Assembly (NCBI GenBank): GCA_037501455.1
Contig: CM074864.1
Location: 34,126,001 to 34,190,000 of the forward strand
Direction of reading: 5' to 3'
Origin: Lantana camara
Taxonomy: Eukaryota > Streptophyta > Magnoliopsida > Lamiales > Verbenaceae
Length of the DNA: 64,000 bases
The notes beneath the pieces were generated by a model. It was not told the DNA's origin and made no database searches. It saw only the letters and a program-made list of their open reading frames with translations. Within the stretch, counting starts at the first letter, position 1, and every line of letters begins with the position of its first letter. Below, piece after piece: positions 1 to 11,406 of this stretch. Both the position numbers and the translations under genes were made by a program.

Positions 1-272
1 AGATGATAATGTATTGATAAATGTTGGTACCTATTAGTACTTATACTTTTGATGTAAATATGGTACCTATAAGTAATGGTTACATAATGCTTCCGCTTTT
101 GAATTTTTATGTCTTTGTTTTAAGTTAATTGGGGTATAGTCCCGCCTAGCTAGCTTGCTTTTGTATTGTCACTCGTTCGCTATATGTCGGGTTCAGGTAC
201 GGATTATCCATTTCATATGTGGATCGGGCTATAGTGCGGGGGATGTAGGGCTTTGGGGTTTAGGGTGCTACA
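1..272 (+). repeat. 3' end of the 5' LTR of the left element
   Basis: These bases match 7378-7648 almost base for base, with a one-base length difference near the end, and finish with the same terminal gctaca. The remaining ~2.3 kb of this LTR lies upstream of the window. Confidence 0.95.
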
Positions 273-280
273 TCTTAAGG

Positions 281-292
281 TGTTATCAGAGC
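281..292 (+). other. Primer-binding site, left element
   Basis: TGTTATCAGAGC differs at one base from TGGTATCAGAGC, the complement of the initiator methionine tRNA 3' end used by many plant Ty3/gypsy elements. It starts 8 nt after the LTR end. The same 8-nt spacing is seen in the outer, middle and inner elements. Confidence 0.85.
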
Positions 293-525
293 CCGATTGC
301 AAAACCGAGGTTCTAGTGTCGTGTCTTGTGAGTCTAGGTCGCACAGCATAGGATTAATTATTACTTGGGAGTATTGCATCTATTTGAATTACGTGATTTA
401 CTTGAATTCTCGAAATGATTGAACTAATTGATTTCTTGAAGTATGTGATTATTGATATTATGGAAGTAATTGCACTCATTCGCATTTATTAATCAACCAT
501 GCATATATAGTGATCTGATTTCAGG

Positions 526-3500
526 ATGCCTCGGGGTAGACCTCGTCGGGAGCATACCCCAGAGCATAGGCGACATCGTCATGAGCATGCTCCTCATGCT
601 GCTCCACCTCCACCCCCTCCTACTCAGCCACAGGATTTCATGAATACAATGGTGGGTTTGATTGATCAGAGGCTTCGAGATCATATGCCTCCAGCACTGC
701 CGGTGCCGCCAACACCACCGGAGAACCCTATTTCTACTATACTCTGGGAGTTTCAGAACCAGAATCCTCCTAAATTCTATAAGGGCAATGATATTTAGGC
801 AGAAATGTGGCTCAAGGAAGTGGAAAGGATCTGGGAGCTTATTCCTTGTGACACTCAGAAGAAAGCTCGCTGCACTATCACTTTGATTCAGGGTGAGGCT
901 TACTCCTAGTGGGAGAGTACTTAGATCGTGTTACAGGCTGCTGGAGAGGCCATTACTTGGGAGGTATTTGCCAGGGAGTTCAGGAACAAATTCATTCTAC
1001 CAGCTTCTCGCACCCGCAGGTTGAGGGAGTTCACTGAGCTCAAGTAAGGAGGAAGATCTGTTGCTAAGTACATTGCGGAGTTTGAGAGATTATCTCGCTA
1101 TGCACCTAATATAGCGAGTGATGACTTCCACAAGGCAATGCAGTTTGTACAGGGACTTCGGCCAGATATACAGGTTGCTTTGGAAGTTGTTAATACAAGT
1201 ACCTGGGCTAAGGCTACCACTAAAGCTTTGAAGGTTGAGGATTCAGTAAATGCAAGGAGGCCTATTCCTCGTGCTGGATAGGCTTCAGGTTCAGGCTCAG
1301 GACAGGGATCAAGCTCTGGAAAGGGGCCTATGTCTTATTCTGCACCACCCGCACAGAAAGGGCCAGGAAAAAAGTTTAAAGCAGCGGGACCGGTTCAGAA
1401 GGCTCCACGTGTACCTGCTTTACCACCGCCACCTCAGAAACCGAGCTGTAGATATTGTAGATTACCTATACACATTTATGATAACTGCAGACGTTCGTTG
1501 GGGCTATGTTTGATTTCTGGGAGCAACGAACACCGAGTAGATGGCTGTCCGGATCGCCAGGATCCGCCACCTGGGGGTCAGAGACCACTTGTGAGAGCCT
1601 GGGTTTATGCTTTGGCTGGAGAGGAGCGGGATGTAGAGATTGACCCGGCCGCAATTATTGAAGGTACTATATGCATACATGGCATGAACATCCATACCTT
1701 ATTTGATCCAGGAGCTATACACTCCTTTCTTGCGCATTCTATTACTATTACTTTATCTTTGCCTGTTATATGCTCTTCTTTGCGATATTTGGTTAGTTCA
1801 CCTTTTGATAGTTGAAGAGAGACGGATCAGGTATACAGGGGTGTTCCAGTGAAGATTGAGGGTCGGGAATTTCTGATAGATTTCATTGTTATGACGATGG
1901 AGAGATATCGATCTATTCTAGGGATGGATTGGTTATAAAGGCATGGTGCTACGGTGGATTGTCGGGTAAAGAAAATATTGTTGGATTCAGAAGTTGCTAC
2001 AGGTGGGACTTCGAAGACGGTACCTCTACTTTCTTTTACTGAGGCTAAGAAATTGGTTAAGGATGGGGCTACAGGAATCATTGCTTACATTCTAAATAAG
2101 CCCAAGGATCAGGTAAAGTTGGAGGACACCGAGGTGGTGAAGGAATTTCCCGAAGTCTTTCCAGAAAAGTTGGATTGTTTGCCTCGTGAACGGGAAATTG
2201 AGTTCGTGATTGATTTATATCCGAATGCAGAGCCTTACTCAAAGACTCCATACCGGATGGCTCCAGCGGAATTAAAGGAATTAAAAGTCCAGCTTGATGC
2301 ATTATTGGAAGTTGGGTATATCAGGCCGAGTTCTTCTCCCTGGGGTGCATCGGTTTTATTTGTAAAGAAAAAAGACGGAACTTTGAGGATGTGTATTGAT
2401 TATCGGGAGCTGAATCGGATGACTATCAAGAACAAGTATCCCCTTCCACACATCGAGGAGTTGTTTGACATACTTCAGGGCTCCAAAGTGTATTCGAAAC
2501 TTGATCTAAGACAGGGGTATTATCAGCTACGAATCCGAGCAGAGGACATTCCAAAGATAGGATTCAATACTCAGTACGGCCATTATAAGTTCGTGGTTAT
2601 GCCATTTGGATTAACTAATGCCCCTGTAGCTTTTATGGATATGATGCACCGGATTTTTAGGCGTGTCCGCGATAAATTTGTGGTGTTTTCATCGATGACA
2701 TTTTGGTATTCTCTAAATCTGCAGAGGAACATGCAAGACATCTCAGGCTCGTTCTTCAAACTCTGAAAGAACATCAATTGTTTGCAAAGTTCAGCAAATG
2801 TGAATTTTGGATAGATCGGGTTCCTTTCTTGGGACATGTGATTTCAAGAAAAGGTTTAGAAGTCGATCCCTCGAAAATTGAGGTCGTGCTTAAATGGGAG
2901 AAACCAAAGAATGCCTCGGAGGTTAGAAGCTTCTTGGGATTGGCCGGATATTACAGAAGGTTTGTTCAGGATTTTTCCAAGATTGCTGCACCGTTAACCC
3001 GATTGACAAAGAAAGATGTCAAGTTTGTGTGGGATGAAAAGTGTGACCAAAGTATTACTTCTTGAAAGAAAAATTGCTCTCAGCTCGGGTGTTAGCACTT
3101 CCAGAAGGTTCAGAGGAATATGCAGTTTATACCAATGCTTCTAAGGAAGGCTTGGGTTGTGTATTGACTCAGAAGGGAAAAGTGATCGCTTATGCTTCCC
3201 GAAAGTTGAAAGATTATGAAAAGAATTATCCTACCCACGACTTGGAGCTCGCAGCCGTGATTTTTACACTCGGGAAATGGAGACACTACTTATACGGGAC
3301 TTCTTTTGAGATTTTCACCGACCACAAAAGCCTCCAATATTTATTCATGCAGAAGGACTTAAATATAAGGCAACGGCGTTGGATGGAAAAGTTAGAAGAT
3401 TATGATTGCACTATCAAATATCATCCAGGAAAAGCCAACGTGGTCACCGATGCACTTAGCAGGAAGGCGAGTGTATCAAATTTAGAAGTAAAGAAAAGTA

Positions 3501-5017
3501 AGGAAAGTGCTCCAATTATTTTAAAGGCTTGGGTTTCTAATATTACAATTCAACCGGAATTGAAGTATCAGTTGTTTGACGCTCAGAATAATGATTCGGA
3601 GGTGCAGAAATTGGTAAGTAAAGCAAGAGATGATCCGGAAAGTCCTTTTGGGTTTGATGAGACCGGTTTGCTTCGGTTTAAAAACAAAGTGGTTGTGCCT
3701 GAAGAATTGAAACGGTCTTGCTTGAAGAAGCTCACAAGTCAGCCTATTCAATCCACCCGGGAGGAAATAAGATGTATAAAGACTTGAAACAATATTATTG
3801 GTGGAAAAGATTAAAGAAAGACGTCGCCGAGTATATGAAGCACTGCTTAACTTGTCAGAAAGTGAAAGCTGAGCATCAGAAACCCACGGGACTTCTATAG
3901 CCGTTACCTATTCCCGAATGGAAGTGGGAACAAGTAACGATGGATTTTATGTCCGGGTTACCTAAGGTGAAAGGTGGATTTGATGGTATTTGGGTAATTG
4001 TGGATCGATTCACGAAGTCTGTACACTTTCTGCCGGTCCGGATGTCCTATAAAATTCCGAAGTTAGCGGAAATATACAACAGAGAGATTATCCAACTTCA
4101 TGGAATTCCGGTGAGTATAGTTTCAGATCCAGACACGAGGTTCACAGCTAAATTATGGCAAGAATTGCAGGCAATGTTGGGAATGAGACTCAAGTTTAGC
4201 ACAGCATTCCACCCACAAACAGACGGTCAGTCAGAAAGATTAATAAGATATTTGGAAGATCTGCTTCGGGCCTGCGCGATGGATTTTCAGAGTTCTTGGC
4301 AAGAACAACTTCCTTTGATTGAATTTACTTACAATAACTGTTATCAGGCTTCGATCGGGATGGCTCATTATGAACTTCTTTATGGAAGAAAGTGTCGATC
4401 TCTATTGTTTTTCGACTTGGAAGAATGGATCGAAACAAGAAGGGATAAAGAAAGGTGAAAAATTAGAAAAACCTTCCAAGGTCGTTCAGGCTATGATTGA
4501 GAAGGTTCAAATGATACAACAACGGATGAAAGACGCTCAAGATAGGCAAAAGAGCTATGCCGATACTCACCGAAGAGATCGTGAGTTCGAAGTTGGTGAC
4601 CGGGTATTCTTGAAGGTGTTACCAAGGAAATGTTTCACTCGGATTGGAAAAGGAGAAAAACTTAATACTCGATACTTGGGTCCTTTCGAGGTTCTTGAAA
4701 GAATTGGTGAAGTAGCTTATCGACTGGACCTACCACCGAGTTTTACGGGGATTCACAATGTATTTCATGTCTCTCAACTAAGGAAATATTACCCCGATGA
4801 AACCATAATTCTCCCCGTTGAAGAAGTTGAATTGGAACTGAACTTGACATTTGTTCAAAAGCCGGTTAAGGTCTTGGATAGAAAATTTCAGGAATTGAGA
4901 AACCGGAGGATTCCCATGGTTAAAGTGTTGTGGAGAAGTAATAATTCCGAAGAAGCTACGTGGGAAACCGAGGATAAGATGAAACGGTTCTATCCCAAGT
5001 TATTTTCACAAGAATAG
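526..5017 (+). pseudogene. gag-pol: gag-pol polyprotein, left element, broken
   Basis: The ATG at 526 is supported by the equivalent start of the inner element (both follow ttcagg). Gag runs to about 1.5 kb and has one good CX2CX4HX4C zinc knuckle near 1447-1488; the second has lost a Cys (CLIS). Protease keeps FDPGA near 1705. RT (about 2200-2760) keeps VMPFGL and FIDD. RNase H (about 3110-3450), integrase with HPGGNK, CLTC and a DDE core (about 3720-4450), and a chromodomain-like tail ending at 5017 follow. In-frame stops lie at 796, 907, 922, 1045, 1279, 1813, 1936 and 3898. Frameshifts lie near 2685 (just before FIDD), 3060, 3712 and 4430. It is an inactive retrotransposon polyprotein; proteins from an intact relative would be needed to move this copy. 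Confidence 0.93.
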
Positions 5018-5018
5018 A

Positions 5019-5037
5019 GAATCTGGGGACCAGATTC
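5019..5037 (+). other. Hairpin between stop codon and polypurine tract, left element
   Basis: GAATCTGG and CCAGATTC pair perfectly around a 3-nt loop, immediately after the gag-pol stop (5015-5017). Equivalent hairpins with matched changes on both arms precede the polypurine tract in the other three elements. Confidence 0.75.
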
Positions 5038-5042
5038 TTTTA

Positions 5043-5065
5043 AAGGGGGGGGGGGGGGGGGGATT
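5043..5065 (+). other. Polypurine tract with an 18-G run, left element
   Basis: AA is followed by an unbroken run of about 18 G and then ATT directly before the 3' LTR. The polypurine tract primes plus-strand DNA synthesis. The inner element has seven G at this site, so the run here is expanded, or miscalled in the assembly. Confidence 0.85.
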
Positions 5066-6048
5066 TGTAACGCCCCGGTTCTGGATGAGCAGGTAAGCAC
5101 ACCACGTGTGAGTTTGTGAGCGATAGGAATTTATTTTAAATCTCTAAATTATTATTTTCTACTTGTCATCATAATTTTATTAAATTGCATATCTTTATAT
5201 CTATGCGAATTATATGAATTTGTATCAATTGGGAATTTATTTCATGACTTGGAAAATGAGTGTTACGTGAAATAATTGCCGGAAGTGAGTTAATTGCCAA
5301 TTTGTCCCTACTTGCTCATTCTTTTAAATTTTAGGGCTAAATTGCATAACTTTTCCATGGACTTAATTGATCATATAGCAAACCATTCATCCTTAATTGC
5401 ATGACTTAATTGATAAGTGGGAGGATTAAATTGCAATTTGTGGCATTTTCACAAATTTCAAAAATTGGTGAATCACGGTATATCTTTCTCCATGCTTCCA
5501 AGATCATTTTTCATCAAAATTCTCCAACACTTTGCTTCCTTCCATTCTCGGTTCTTCAAGGAAAAAAGAAAAGATTGAGAATTCATCATATCAAGCTAAA
5601 TTTTTCAAGGAAATTCCAAGCTTTGAAGCTTGATCATCATCTTCATCTTCTTCTTCCATTTCTTTTCTTTCAAGGTGGGTATATGCATGGATTCTTGGTT
5701 CTTGATGATTTATGGGATAGCTAGGGTTTCAGATTTCATGGAATAAATGGATTAATTGTTATGTGTTACATGGATATATGATTTTTCCTTGGATTAATGC
5801 ATGAATTCTTGGAAAATTTGAGCTTAGATGATGAATTTGTGCATGAACTTGAAACTCTTGATTCTTGGTGATTTTTCATGTTTTAAGTGTTTATATGGAA
5901 TATTATTGTACCTTGAACATATATACATCTTGTTTCCCAGAAAAATTTACATTTGATGATTGAAACTTGATTTTTGAGTTGCTTTGTTGTTATTGCCGAG
6001 GGCTTCCCCTGCTTCCACTCTGTTGTTTTTTCAAGTTGCAAAAGCTGG

Positions 6049-6275
6049 GTACGGCCCTTCCCGCTTCAAGTATATTATGGGAACGGTCGTTCCCACGCTT
6101 TTGAATCAGAGCTAGCGAACGAACCTAGGAACGGTCGTTCCCATTTTGGCCTGCGAACCGGAAGGGCTGTTCCCAGCAAAACGTGCCTTTTTATTTTATA
6201 AAACGCAGGGACGTTTTCGGAAGGGCATGGGAATGGCCCTTCCAATTTTCAACTGGGACCCGGAACGGTCGTTCC
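6049..6275 (+). repeat. Palindrome array, left-element LTR
   Basis: Six self-complementary 14-mers related to GGAACGGTCGTTCC start near 6049, 6080, 6128, 6160, 6230 and 6262. They form three pairs whose members are 31-32 bp apart. Several copies carry single changes that weaken the symmetry. The array lies about 1 kb into the LTR, as in the other LTR families here. Confidence 0.8.
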
Positions 6276-7548
6276 CAGGCCTGCGGCAGAACAAAAGCTA
6301 CTGCATAAAAATTGGATTTTGAGATTTTTATCCAATGGTTTCTTTGATCCCAAATTGCTATTATATGATTGATTAAATGCTAAAACAAGATGTTTTCATA
6401 CCACATTATACATTGTTCGTCATCTCGTTGCATTTTCTCCGCTCGTCATATTTGGTCCATTTTGAGTCAAGTCTCACGTATACACGTCGTGTTTGCACAG
6501 ATAACGAGGTTGTGGACGAGGCTCAAGCACCTTAGAGCATATCCTTGTTATATTTTGTTGCACAGGAGAGGTTTTGTTCTAGTTATATAGAACCCTTAAG
6601 ACCTTTATGTGAGTTTTCGGCCAAAACCTATTATATTTATAAACTCTTTCCAAAATATAAATAATTTCAAGCAAGCAAGCCATGATTGTTCATGATTCAA
6701 GCATGTTTTGGCGAGTACCATGATTTACATTTGGGCCCGAGGGTAGTGTCTTAAGCCAACCGGGAAAGCAAGGGCTAACGGGTAACTCTTGCGCTATCCT
6801 CACCACTTTGGGATCACCCCTGAAGCTACCAGGAGGTTTGGTGGTGGAAGGATTTCCATGCGTGGGAGTCATGTTCCCGACGTACACTATGTCATGGATG
6901 GTTGGGCTTTGCAAACCCACCATCACCCGGAGGAAGAAGGAGTTATGAAATTGCTAATTGATGGCACTAATTCAATTGCATGATCACGTATTAATTAATA
7001 AGAAAATATGTATTGTTCACGTTTGGTGTAAAGGTTGGAGAATTGCTCTCACTCGCCGGGCCACGTATTGAATGAAATGGATTAAATGAAGTATTAAACT
7101 TGATGATTGTAGTCTCGGGTGAAGAATAGTTTATTCTTGAAACTTATATATCTTTTATGTCTAAATCTTTACCCGAGATTATAATTTGCATGTGACTTGT
7201 GTTTATATATAAATCTTATGCCCCTCACTCAGTCTTCAGTAGACTGACACCTCACTTTTCAGGTACATATGGTCGTGCTAGGCGGGAGTCCGAGTTAGGT
7301 CTTTCATTCAGCCGAGTCTAGCATCACATTTTCATGTTTTGATACGTTTACAGATTTATACATGTATGATATATAGGAGATGATAATGTATTGATAAATG
7401 TTGGTACCTATTAGTACTTATACTTTTGATGTAAATATGGTACCTATAAGTAATGGTTACATAATGCTTCTGCTTTTGAATTTTCATGTCTTTGTTTTAA
7501 GTTTATTGGGGTATAGTCCCGCCCAGCTAGCTTGTTTTTGTATTGTCA

Positions 7549-7618
7549 CCCGTTCGCTATATGTCGGGTTCAGGTACGGATTATCCATTTTGTATGTGGA
7601 TCAGGCTATAGTGCGGGG
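7549..7618 (+). other. Terminal LTR stem-loop, left element
   Basis: CCCG-TT-CGCTATA pairs with CTATAGTGCGGG about 45 nt later, 30 bp from the LTR end. The equivalent stem in other families has different paired bases. Confidence 0.6.
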
Positions 7619-7648
7619 ATGTAGTGCTTTGGGGTTTAGGGTGCTACA

Positions 7649-8477
7649 ATATTAGAGTAAGAAAACATGGCAGCAGAATTTAAAATATTTAAATCAACAG
7701 CTTATGTTTGGGGCAGTAAATAAAAGAATTTGAAATGATTTAAAACTTATGAAAACTTAGACATAATAAAGTAGGAATTAGTGTCGATCATGGTTTAATA
7801 GCGAGTTACTAAAGCAATATAATAATTACATGATGTTATAGTCTAATTTGTCAAGGACTAGATAACGTGTCTATTATGTACAGGATAATAGACTCTCTAT
7901 GCTTCAAGATACCAGCTAATGACCGATGGCAATACCTGAAATCATGAATTTGAAAAGAACGAGGGATAAGTCAAAATGACTAAGTGAGGGGGTGGTTGAA
8001 ACTATATATCTATATAGAACTTTAGGGTTTTGACCAATATACTTTTATTCAAAAGATCTTTATTAGAAGGCAACAGGAGTTGGTCAAGTGGTTTGAGGGT
8101 TCTTTCTCGAAGGCAAGGTCCCGGGATCGAATCCCTTGGACCACTTGGTGTGTGTGTGTTAAAAAAAAAAAAAAAAAGATCTTTATTAGAAAAGTGAAGA
8201 AGACTGAAGTAATAATTTTGAGAATAATGTTTAAATAAATGTACATAATAGGGCTAACCAAGAAACTCCTTGGTTAGTACCCGATAATAGGAAAATATTA
8301 TATCAATAACAATACTGGGTTCATATTTATTTTAAAATAATGGGATAGGGGTTATAGGTTATACTTTGAGAAAACATGAACCCTTTTTAGAACAATATGA
8401 TGCCCGCAAGTTAGGCGTTCTCCAACCTTTACACCTTAAAACCGAGAATATTCGTAACGACATTGATCAAGATGTCG
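7649..8477 (-). repeat. Degenerate LTR remnant (minus strand), split by a SINE
   Basis: No gene is seen. Read on the minus strand, blocks match the LTRs in this window: 'gtgtaaaggttggagaa' near 8436, a 'ctcacttagtcattttgactta' block near 7980 equivalent to the conserved 'ctcagtc...gactga' block, and a weak match to the 'gcttccgctatttt' block near 7675. It seems to be an old member of the same LTR superfamily, into which the left element, the SINE and the CACTA element inserted. Assignment is by eye only. Confidence 0.5.
8069..8174 (+). mobile_element. tRNA-derived SINE with 17-bp target-site duplication
   Basis: A short element with an RNA polymerase III A-box-like motif (tggtcaagtgg, 8081-8091) and B-box-like motif (ggatcgaatcc, 8124-8134), a short GT run and a poly-A tail. 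It is flanked by perfect 17-bp copies of aaagatctttattagaa at 8052-8068 and 8175-8191. The tail and long duplication indicate LINE-assisted target-primed insertion (family knowledge). It is not a functional tRNA gene, as no cloverleaf can be folded. Confidence 0.9.
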
Positions 8478-8865
8478 CACTATAAGAAAATAGGCGAATT
8501 CCGAGGGAATTCCGAGGGAAATCATTCCCTTGGAAAAACCCTCCTCGGAATTGGTTTCGAGGGAAAATTTTCCGAGTTTCGAGGGAATTCCGAGGGAAAA
8601 TCTTAATATTTATTTCCCTCGCAATTCCCTCGAAATTCGGTCAACAATAATATTCCCTCAGAAAATTTTGAAATTATTCCGAGGGAAATTTCCCTCGGAA
8701 TCCTGTACTAACTTTGTTAAAATTCATTTTTCCCGGAAATTTTATTTCTCATAAAACATTTCCGAGGGAATTTCGAGGGATTTTCCCTCGGAATCTTATT
8801 TTTAATTTTAATTTTTTAAAATTTATTTCCGAGGGAACTCCCTCGGAATTCCCTCGAAAGTCTAT
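8478..8865. repeat. CACTA terminal and subterminal repeats (CCGAGGGAA motif)
   Basis: At least ten copies of CCGAGGGAA or its reverse complement TTCCCTCGG occur here in direct and inverted order. Such clusters are the usual binding region for the transposase partner protein in CACTA elements (family knowledge). The same motif forms the GC-rich core of the satellite at 54651-64000. Confidence 0.8.
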
Positions 8866-9161
8866 AAATAAAATTTATTATATGTTTTTATTTTAAATAA
8901 ATACTATACCTATTATAAAATATTTAGTCATAATCCAAAATTTAAATATGCATCAAATCCCAAATCTAAATATAAATATAATTAAATATATAATTTGAAA
9001 AGTCATATTCTTACATAAAACAAAACCTATATATTGAAATGACAAAATAGGAGAACAAAAATTTTGTACTGAAATAATAAATAATCAACATCAATTGTCA
9101 GTTACAATAAATATGATCACTATGATCACCAATGAAGCTGCATCAGCTACCCACTATCATT
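8866..9161. other. AT-rich CACTA interior, no gene seen
   Basis: Between the subterminal repeats and the terminal exon the DNA is AT-rich with no conserved reading frame on either strand. It is probably the 3' untranslated part of the minus-strand transcription unit. Confidence 0.4.
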
Positions 9162-9245
9162 TTAAAATAGAGGTGGAAGTTCCATTTGTTCATTGGGAAT
9201 GTTACTGAATCGCAACAAGTTCTGCATCAAGTTCTGCATCAGGTC
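9162..9245 (-). pseudogene. Putative last exon of a CACTA-carried gene
   Basis: On the minus strand an acceptor-like ttgcag (9250-9246) is followed by an open stretch starting DLMQNLMQNLL and ending in PPLF and a TAA at 9164-9162. Its position just inside the subterminal repeats suits the end of a CACTA transposase gene, whose C-termini are often Gln/Met and Pro rich. It could equally be the end of a captured gene. The 27 residues are too few to assign. Confidence 0.4.
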
Positions 9246-9834
9246 CTGCAACATAAATCCAGAATATATTGTGTTACTTTCACACGTTCTGTTATGCTAA
9301 CTGAAATTCAAGATTTTATCCAACAAGGATATTCACACGACAACAATTAGACCAAATTTCCTTTAAAATTCATTCGATATATATGTCATCATTTGGGCTT
9401 AAAAAAAGCAGAGAAATGAAGAAGTGACTGATGCAATAATTAAAAGCAATATTCAAGAACCAATAACAGATCTGCCATAAATAACTAAATTACCAACTAT
9501 TATCCAAAAGCGAAAGAGCACACTCACCGGGCCATGGCTTCAGAAGATTGAGTAATTCACATTATAAATCCACAGAAATCTGAAAATTCAATAACAAAAA
9601 TCAAGTGAATGTTCATAATCAAACTTATTTCAAAAGGTTGGAAATGGTAGTCAGAATTATATGCAGAAATTGAACTTGATTATTAAGAGAGGGAAAAAAC
9701 AAACTAATTAGATTTAAGGAAGAGAGTTATCCATTACCAGTGATGCCATAATTGAAGCAATTCTTAAAATCATAAGATAATTAGATATTGCAACACTCTT
9801 ACTCTAAATACTTGTTTTGCTTTAATGTCCATTA

Positions 9835-9975
9835 TCTTTGCCACTGTTATTAATTTCTACACTGCGAGGATTGCAACCAGACTGTAAATCAGGAGAAGTC
9901 TGGCCTGTATTTGTGGCATCCTCCTCCTTTCTCAATATGAACAAAACTTTCTGGGACTCCACACATGATTTGCAG
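9835..9975 (-). pseudogene. Possible captured exon, unidentified
   Basis: A minus-strand stretch stays open for about 47 codons in otherwise AT-rich DNA and includes YCKSCVESQKVLFILRKEED. It is richer in GC than its flanks, as exons are. I do not recognise the family. It may belong to the same captured transcript as the FLX-like fragment to its right. Confidence 0.3.
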
Positions 9976-10226
9976 TAGAAAACTCAGAGAACTATCACCT
10001 GGATTACCAACAGCAGCCGCCGCATGAGTTCTTTTTTCTTAAATTGATAACTTTTTATTATTTAATATTATAACAAAAAGAGAAAAAATGGAAAAACAAT
10101 TAAAGATACCGACCCACCACCTCAGTAACCAAAATTAAAAAATCATAAGAAACAAATCAAATATGGACAAATATTGTAATACTAAGGCGGGAACACCATT
10201 CCAAATCTATGTATACAATAATTACC

Positions 10227-10381
10227 GGGAAATTCTTGGCTGAGCCGGGTGTGGGCCCCGATCCCTACACCCGGCTCTTACAAGTGAATAAAAAAATATT
10301 AAAAAAAAAATATTTTTTTATTCACCTATTAGGCCGGGTGTAGGGATCGAGGCCCACACCCGGCTCAGCCAAGAATTTCCC
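10227..10381. mobile_element. Hairpin MITE, 155 bp, with 9-bp target-site duplication
   Basis: The two arms, starting GGGAAATTCTTGGCTGAGCC, are near-perfect inverted repeats of about 70 bp around an A/T-rich centre. Direct repeats ATAATTACC flank it exactly at 10218-10226 and 10382-10390. A 9-bp duplication with long inverted arms points to a Mutator-like (MULE) origin. It encodes nothing and lies inside the CACTA element. Confidence 0.85.
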
Positions 10382-10668
10382 ATAATTACCCTACAACCAC
10401 ATCATTACAGTTTTTGTTTTTCTATTTTCTTTTCAAATCTTAATCACATGAACCAAGAATAAATAATTCAAAAACCCCTATATTTCAAATTGGGAATTAA
10501 CCAATTATCTTTGTTTTCTTTCTTCAAAAAGAGAAAATCAGTTTGCTTAAATCTTTCCAACTATTTCAGCTCATAATTATTTTCGCAAGCACGATTCTCA
10601 AATTACAAATACAATCAAATGAATACATACCTAGCTCGCTCGCTCGCTCGCATCTCAAACCATCAATT

Positions 10669-10980
10669 TCACTCTTTATTGCAGGAATTTGTTGCAAATC
10701 TGAGTTTACTCAAATCCTGGGTCATCATTTGGATCTGTGTAGTAAGATCTTGCCTAGCAGAAGTTAGCTCCTTAAGATCCATATTCACCTGCATAAGTTC
10801 AGACCTCATAGCATTAACAACATGAAGTTCATTTTCCATCTTAACAGACTTCTCATAAAGGGCCTTCATTTACACTTCCTTCTCCGCGTGCACTTTTTTA
10901 GCATACTTTTCTGCCCGTTGAAGTTCATTCTGTGCAACCTCCACCTCTTCTCTAAGTGCCACACTATGAACAAAAACTCT
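10669..10980 (-). pseudogene. FLX-like coiled-coil gene fragment
   Basis: The minus strand encodes a Leu/Glu/Gln-rich coiled coil. ALREEVEVAQNELQRAEKYA is followed by a stop (TAA near 10870) where a Gln codon would be expected, then MRSELMQVNMDLKELTSARQ and DLTTQIQMMTQDLSKLR, ending at 10669. This pattern is that of plant FLX/FLX-like proteins, relatives of the flowering-time regulator FLX that works with FRIGIDA (recalled family knowledge). Only the central part is present and one stop interrupts it, so it cannot make a normal protein. It lies inside the CACTA element, which suggests capture of a gene segment. Confidence 0.7.
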
Positions 10981-11406
10981 TGGGAGGAAACCAAAATTCA
11001 ACCACACCAAACACTCGCAAACACTAGCATATCCTACAGACTACAACAATAACAAACATCAAATGTACTACAGTTTTATTTCACAACAACGAGGAGATGC
11101 CCTGCCCAATTATTTACTATTTCACAAAAATTTTGTCCTTAATTCAGCAACTAAAAACACAATATATCAATAAATGTTAGATAGTAGATACACCATTTGT
11201 TGTAAATTGAGGGTGTACGGAATGCCTGAAAAATGAACATAACCAATACGATCAGCAATGTGAAAACCCCCCAAACCATTACAAAGGAAGTTCATTTTCA
11301 TCACATGGAGGGAGAGAAAACAAGATAAAGCATGCTTATTTCAAATTCTTATACTTACAATATCATGCCTACTTCATCATATTTAAAAGGAGAAATAAAA
11401 CATTAC
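10981..11406 (-). other. Intron-like or spacer DNA between gene fragments
   Basis: AT-rich sequence with no supported exon. It lies between the glyoxalase exon's splice donor and the FLX-like fragment, so it may be intron of a fused captured transcript. Confidence 0.35.

Larger units (their letters stand above)
1..7648 (+). mobile_element. Left element: Tekay-like Ty3/gypsy retrotransposon, 5' end outside window
   Basis: An LTR retrotransposon whose 5' LTR is cut by the window edge (1-272) and whose 3' LTR is complete (5066-7648). Between them lie a methionine-tRNA-type PBS (281-292), a broken gag-pol (526-5017), a hairpin (5019-5037) and a polypurine tract. The order gag, protease, RT, RNase H, integrase, chromodomain-like tail is that of Ty3/gypsy chromoviruses. 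The LTR of about 2.6 kb and the C-terminal tail fit the Tekay/Del clade (family knowledge). The 5' target-site duplication is outside the window; the 3' flank begins atatt. It cannot make its own proteins because of at least eight stops and four frameshifts. Confidence 0.93.
5066..7648 (+). repeat. 3' LTR of the left element (2583 bp)
   Basis: Starts TGTAACGCCCC and ends GGGTGCTACA. It holds a palindrome array (6049-6275), a stem block at 6739-6801, the 'ctcactcagtc...gactgacacctcac' block near 7220, one half of a long-range stem (7278-7285) and a terminal hairpin (7549-7618). It should contain U3, R and U5, that is promoter and polyadenylation signals, but I could not place the transcription start. 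Confidence 0.95.

Noticed and set aside
8081..8134. tRNA gene suggested by A- and B-box motifs
   Set aside because: No cloverleaf or acceptor stem can be folded. The poly-A tail and 17-bp duplications show a SINE.
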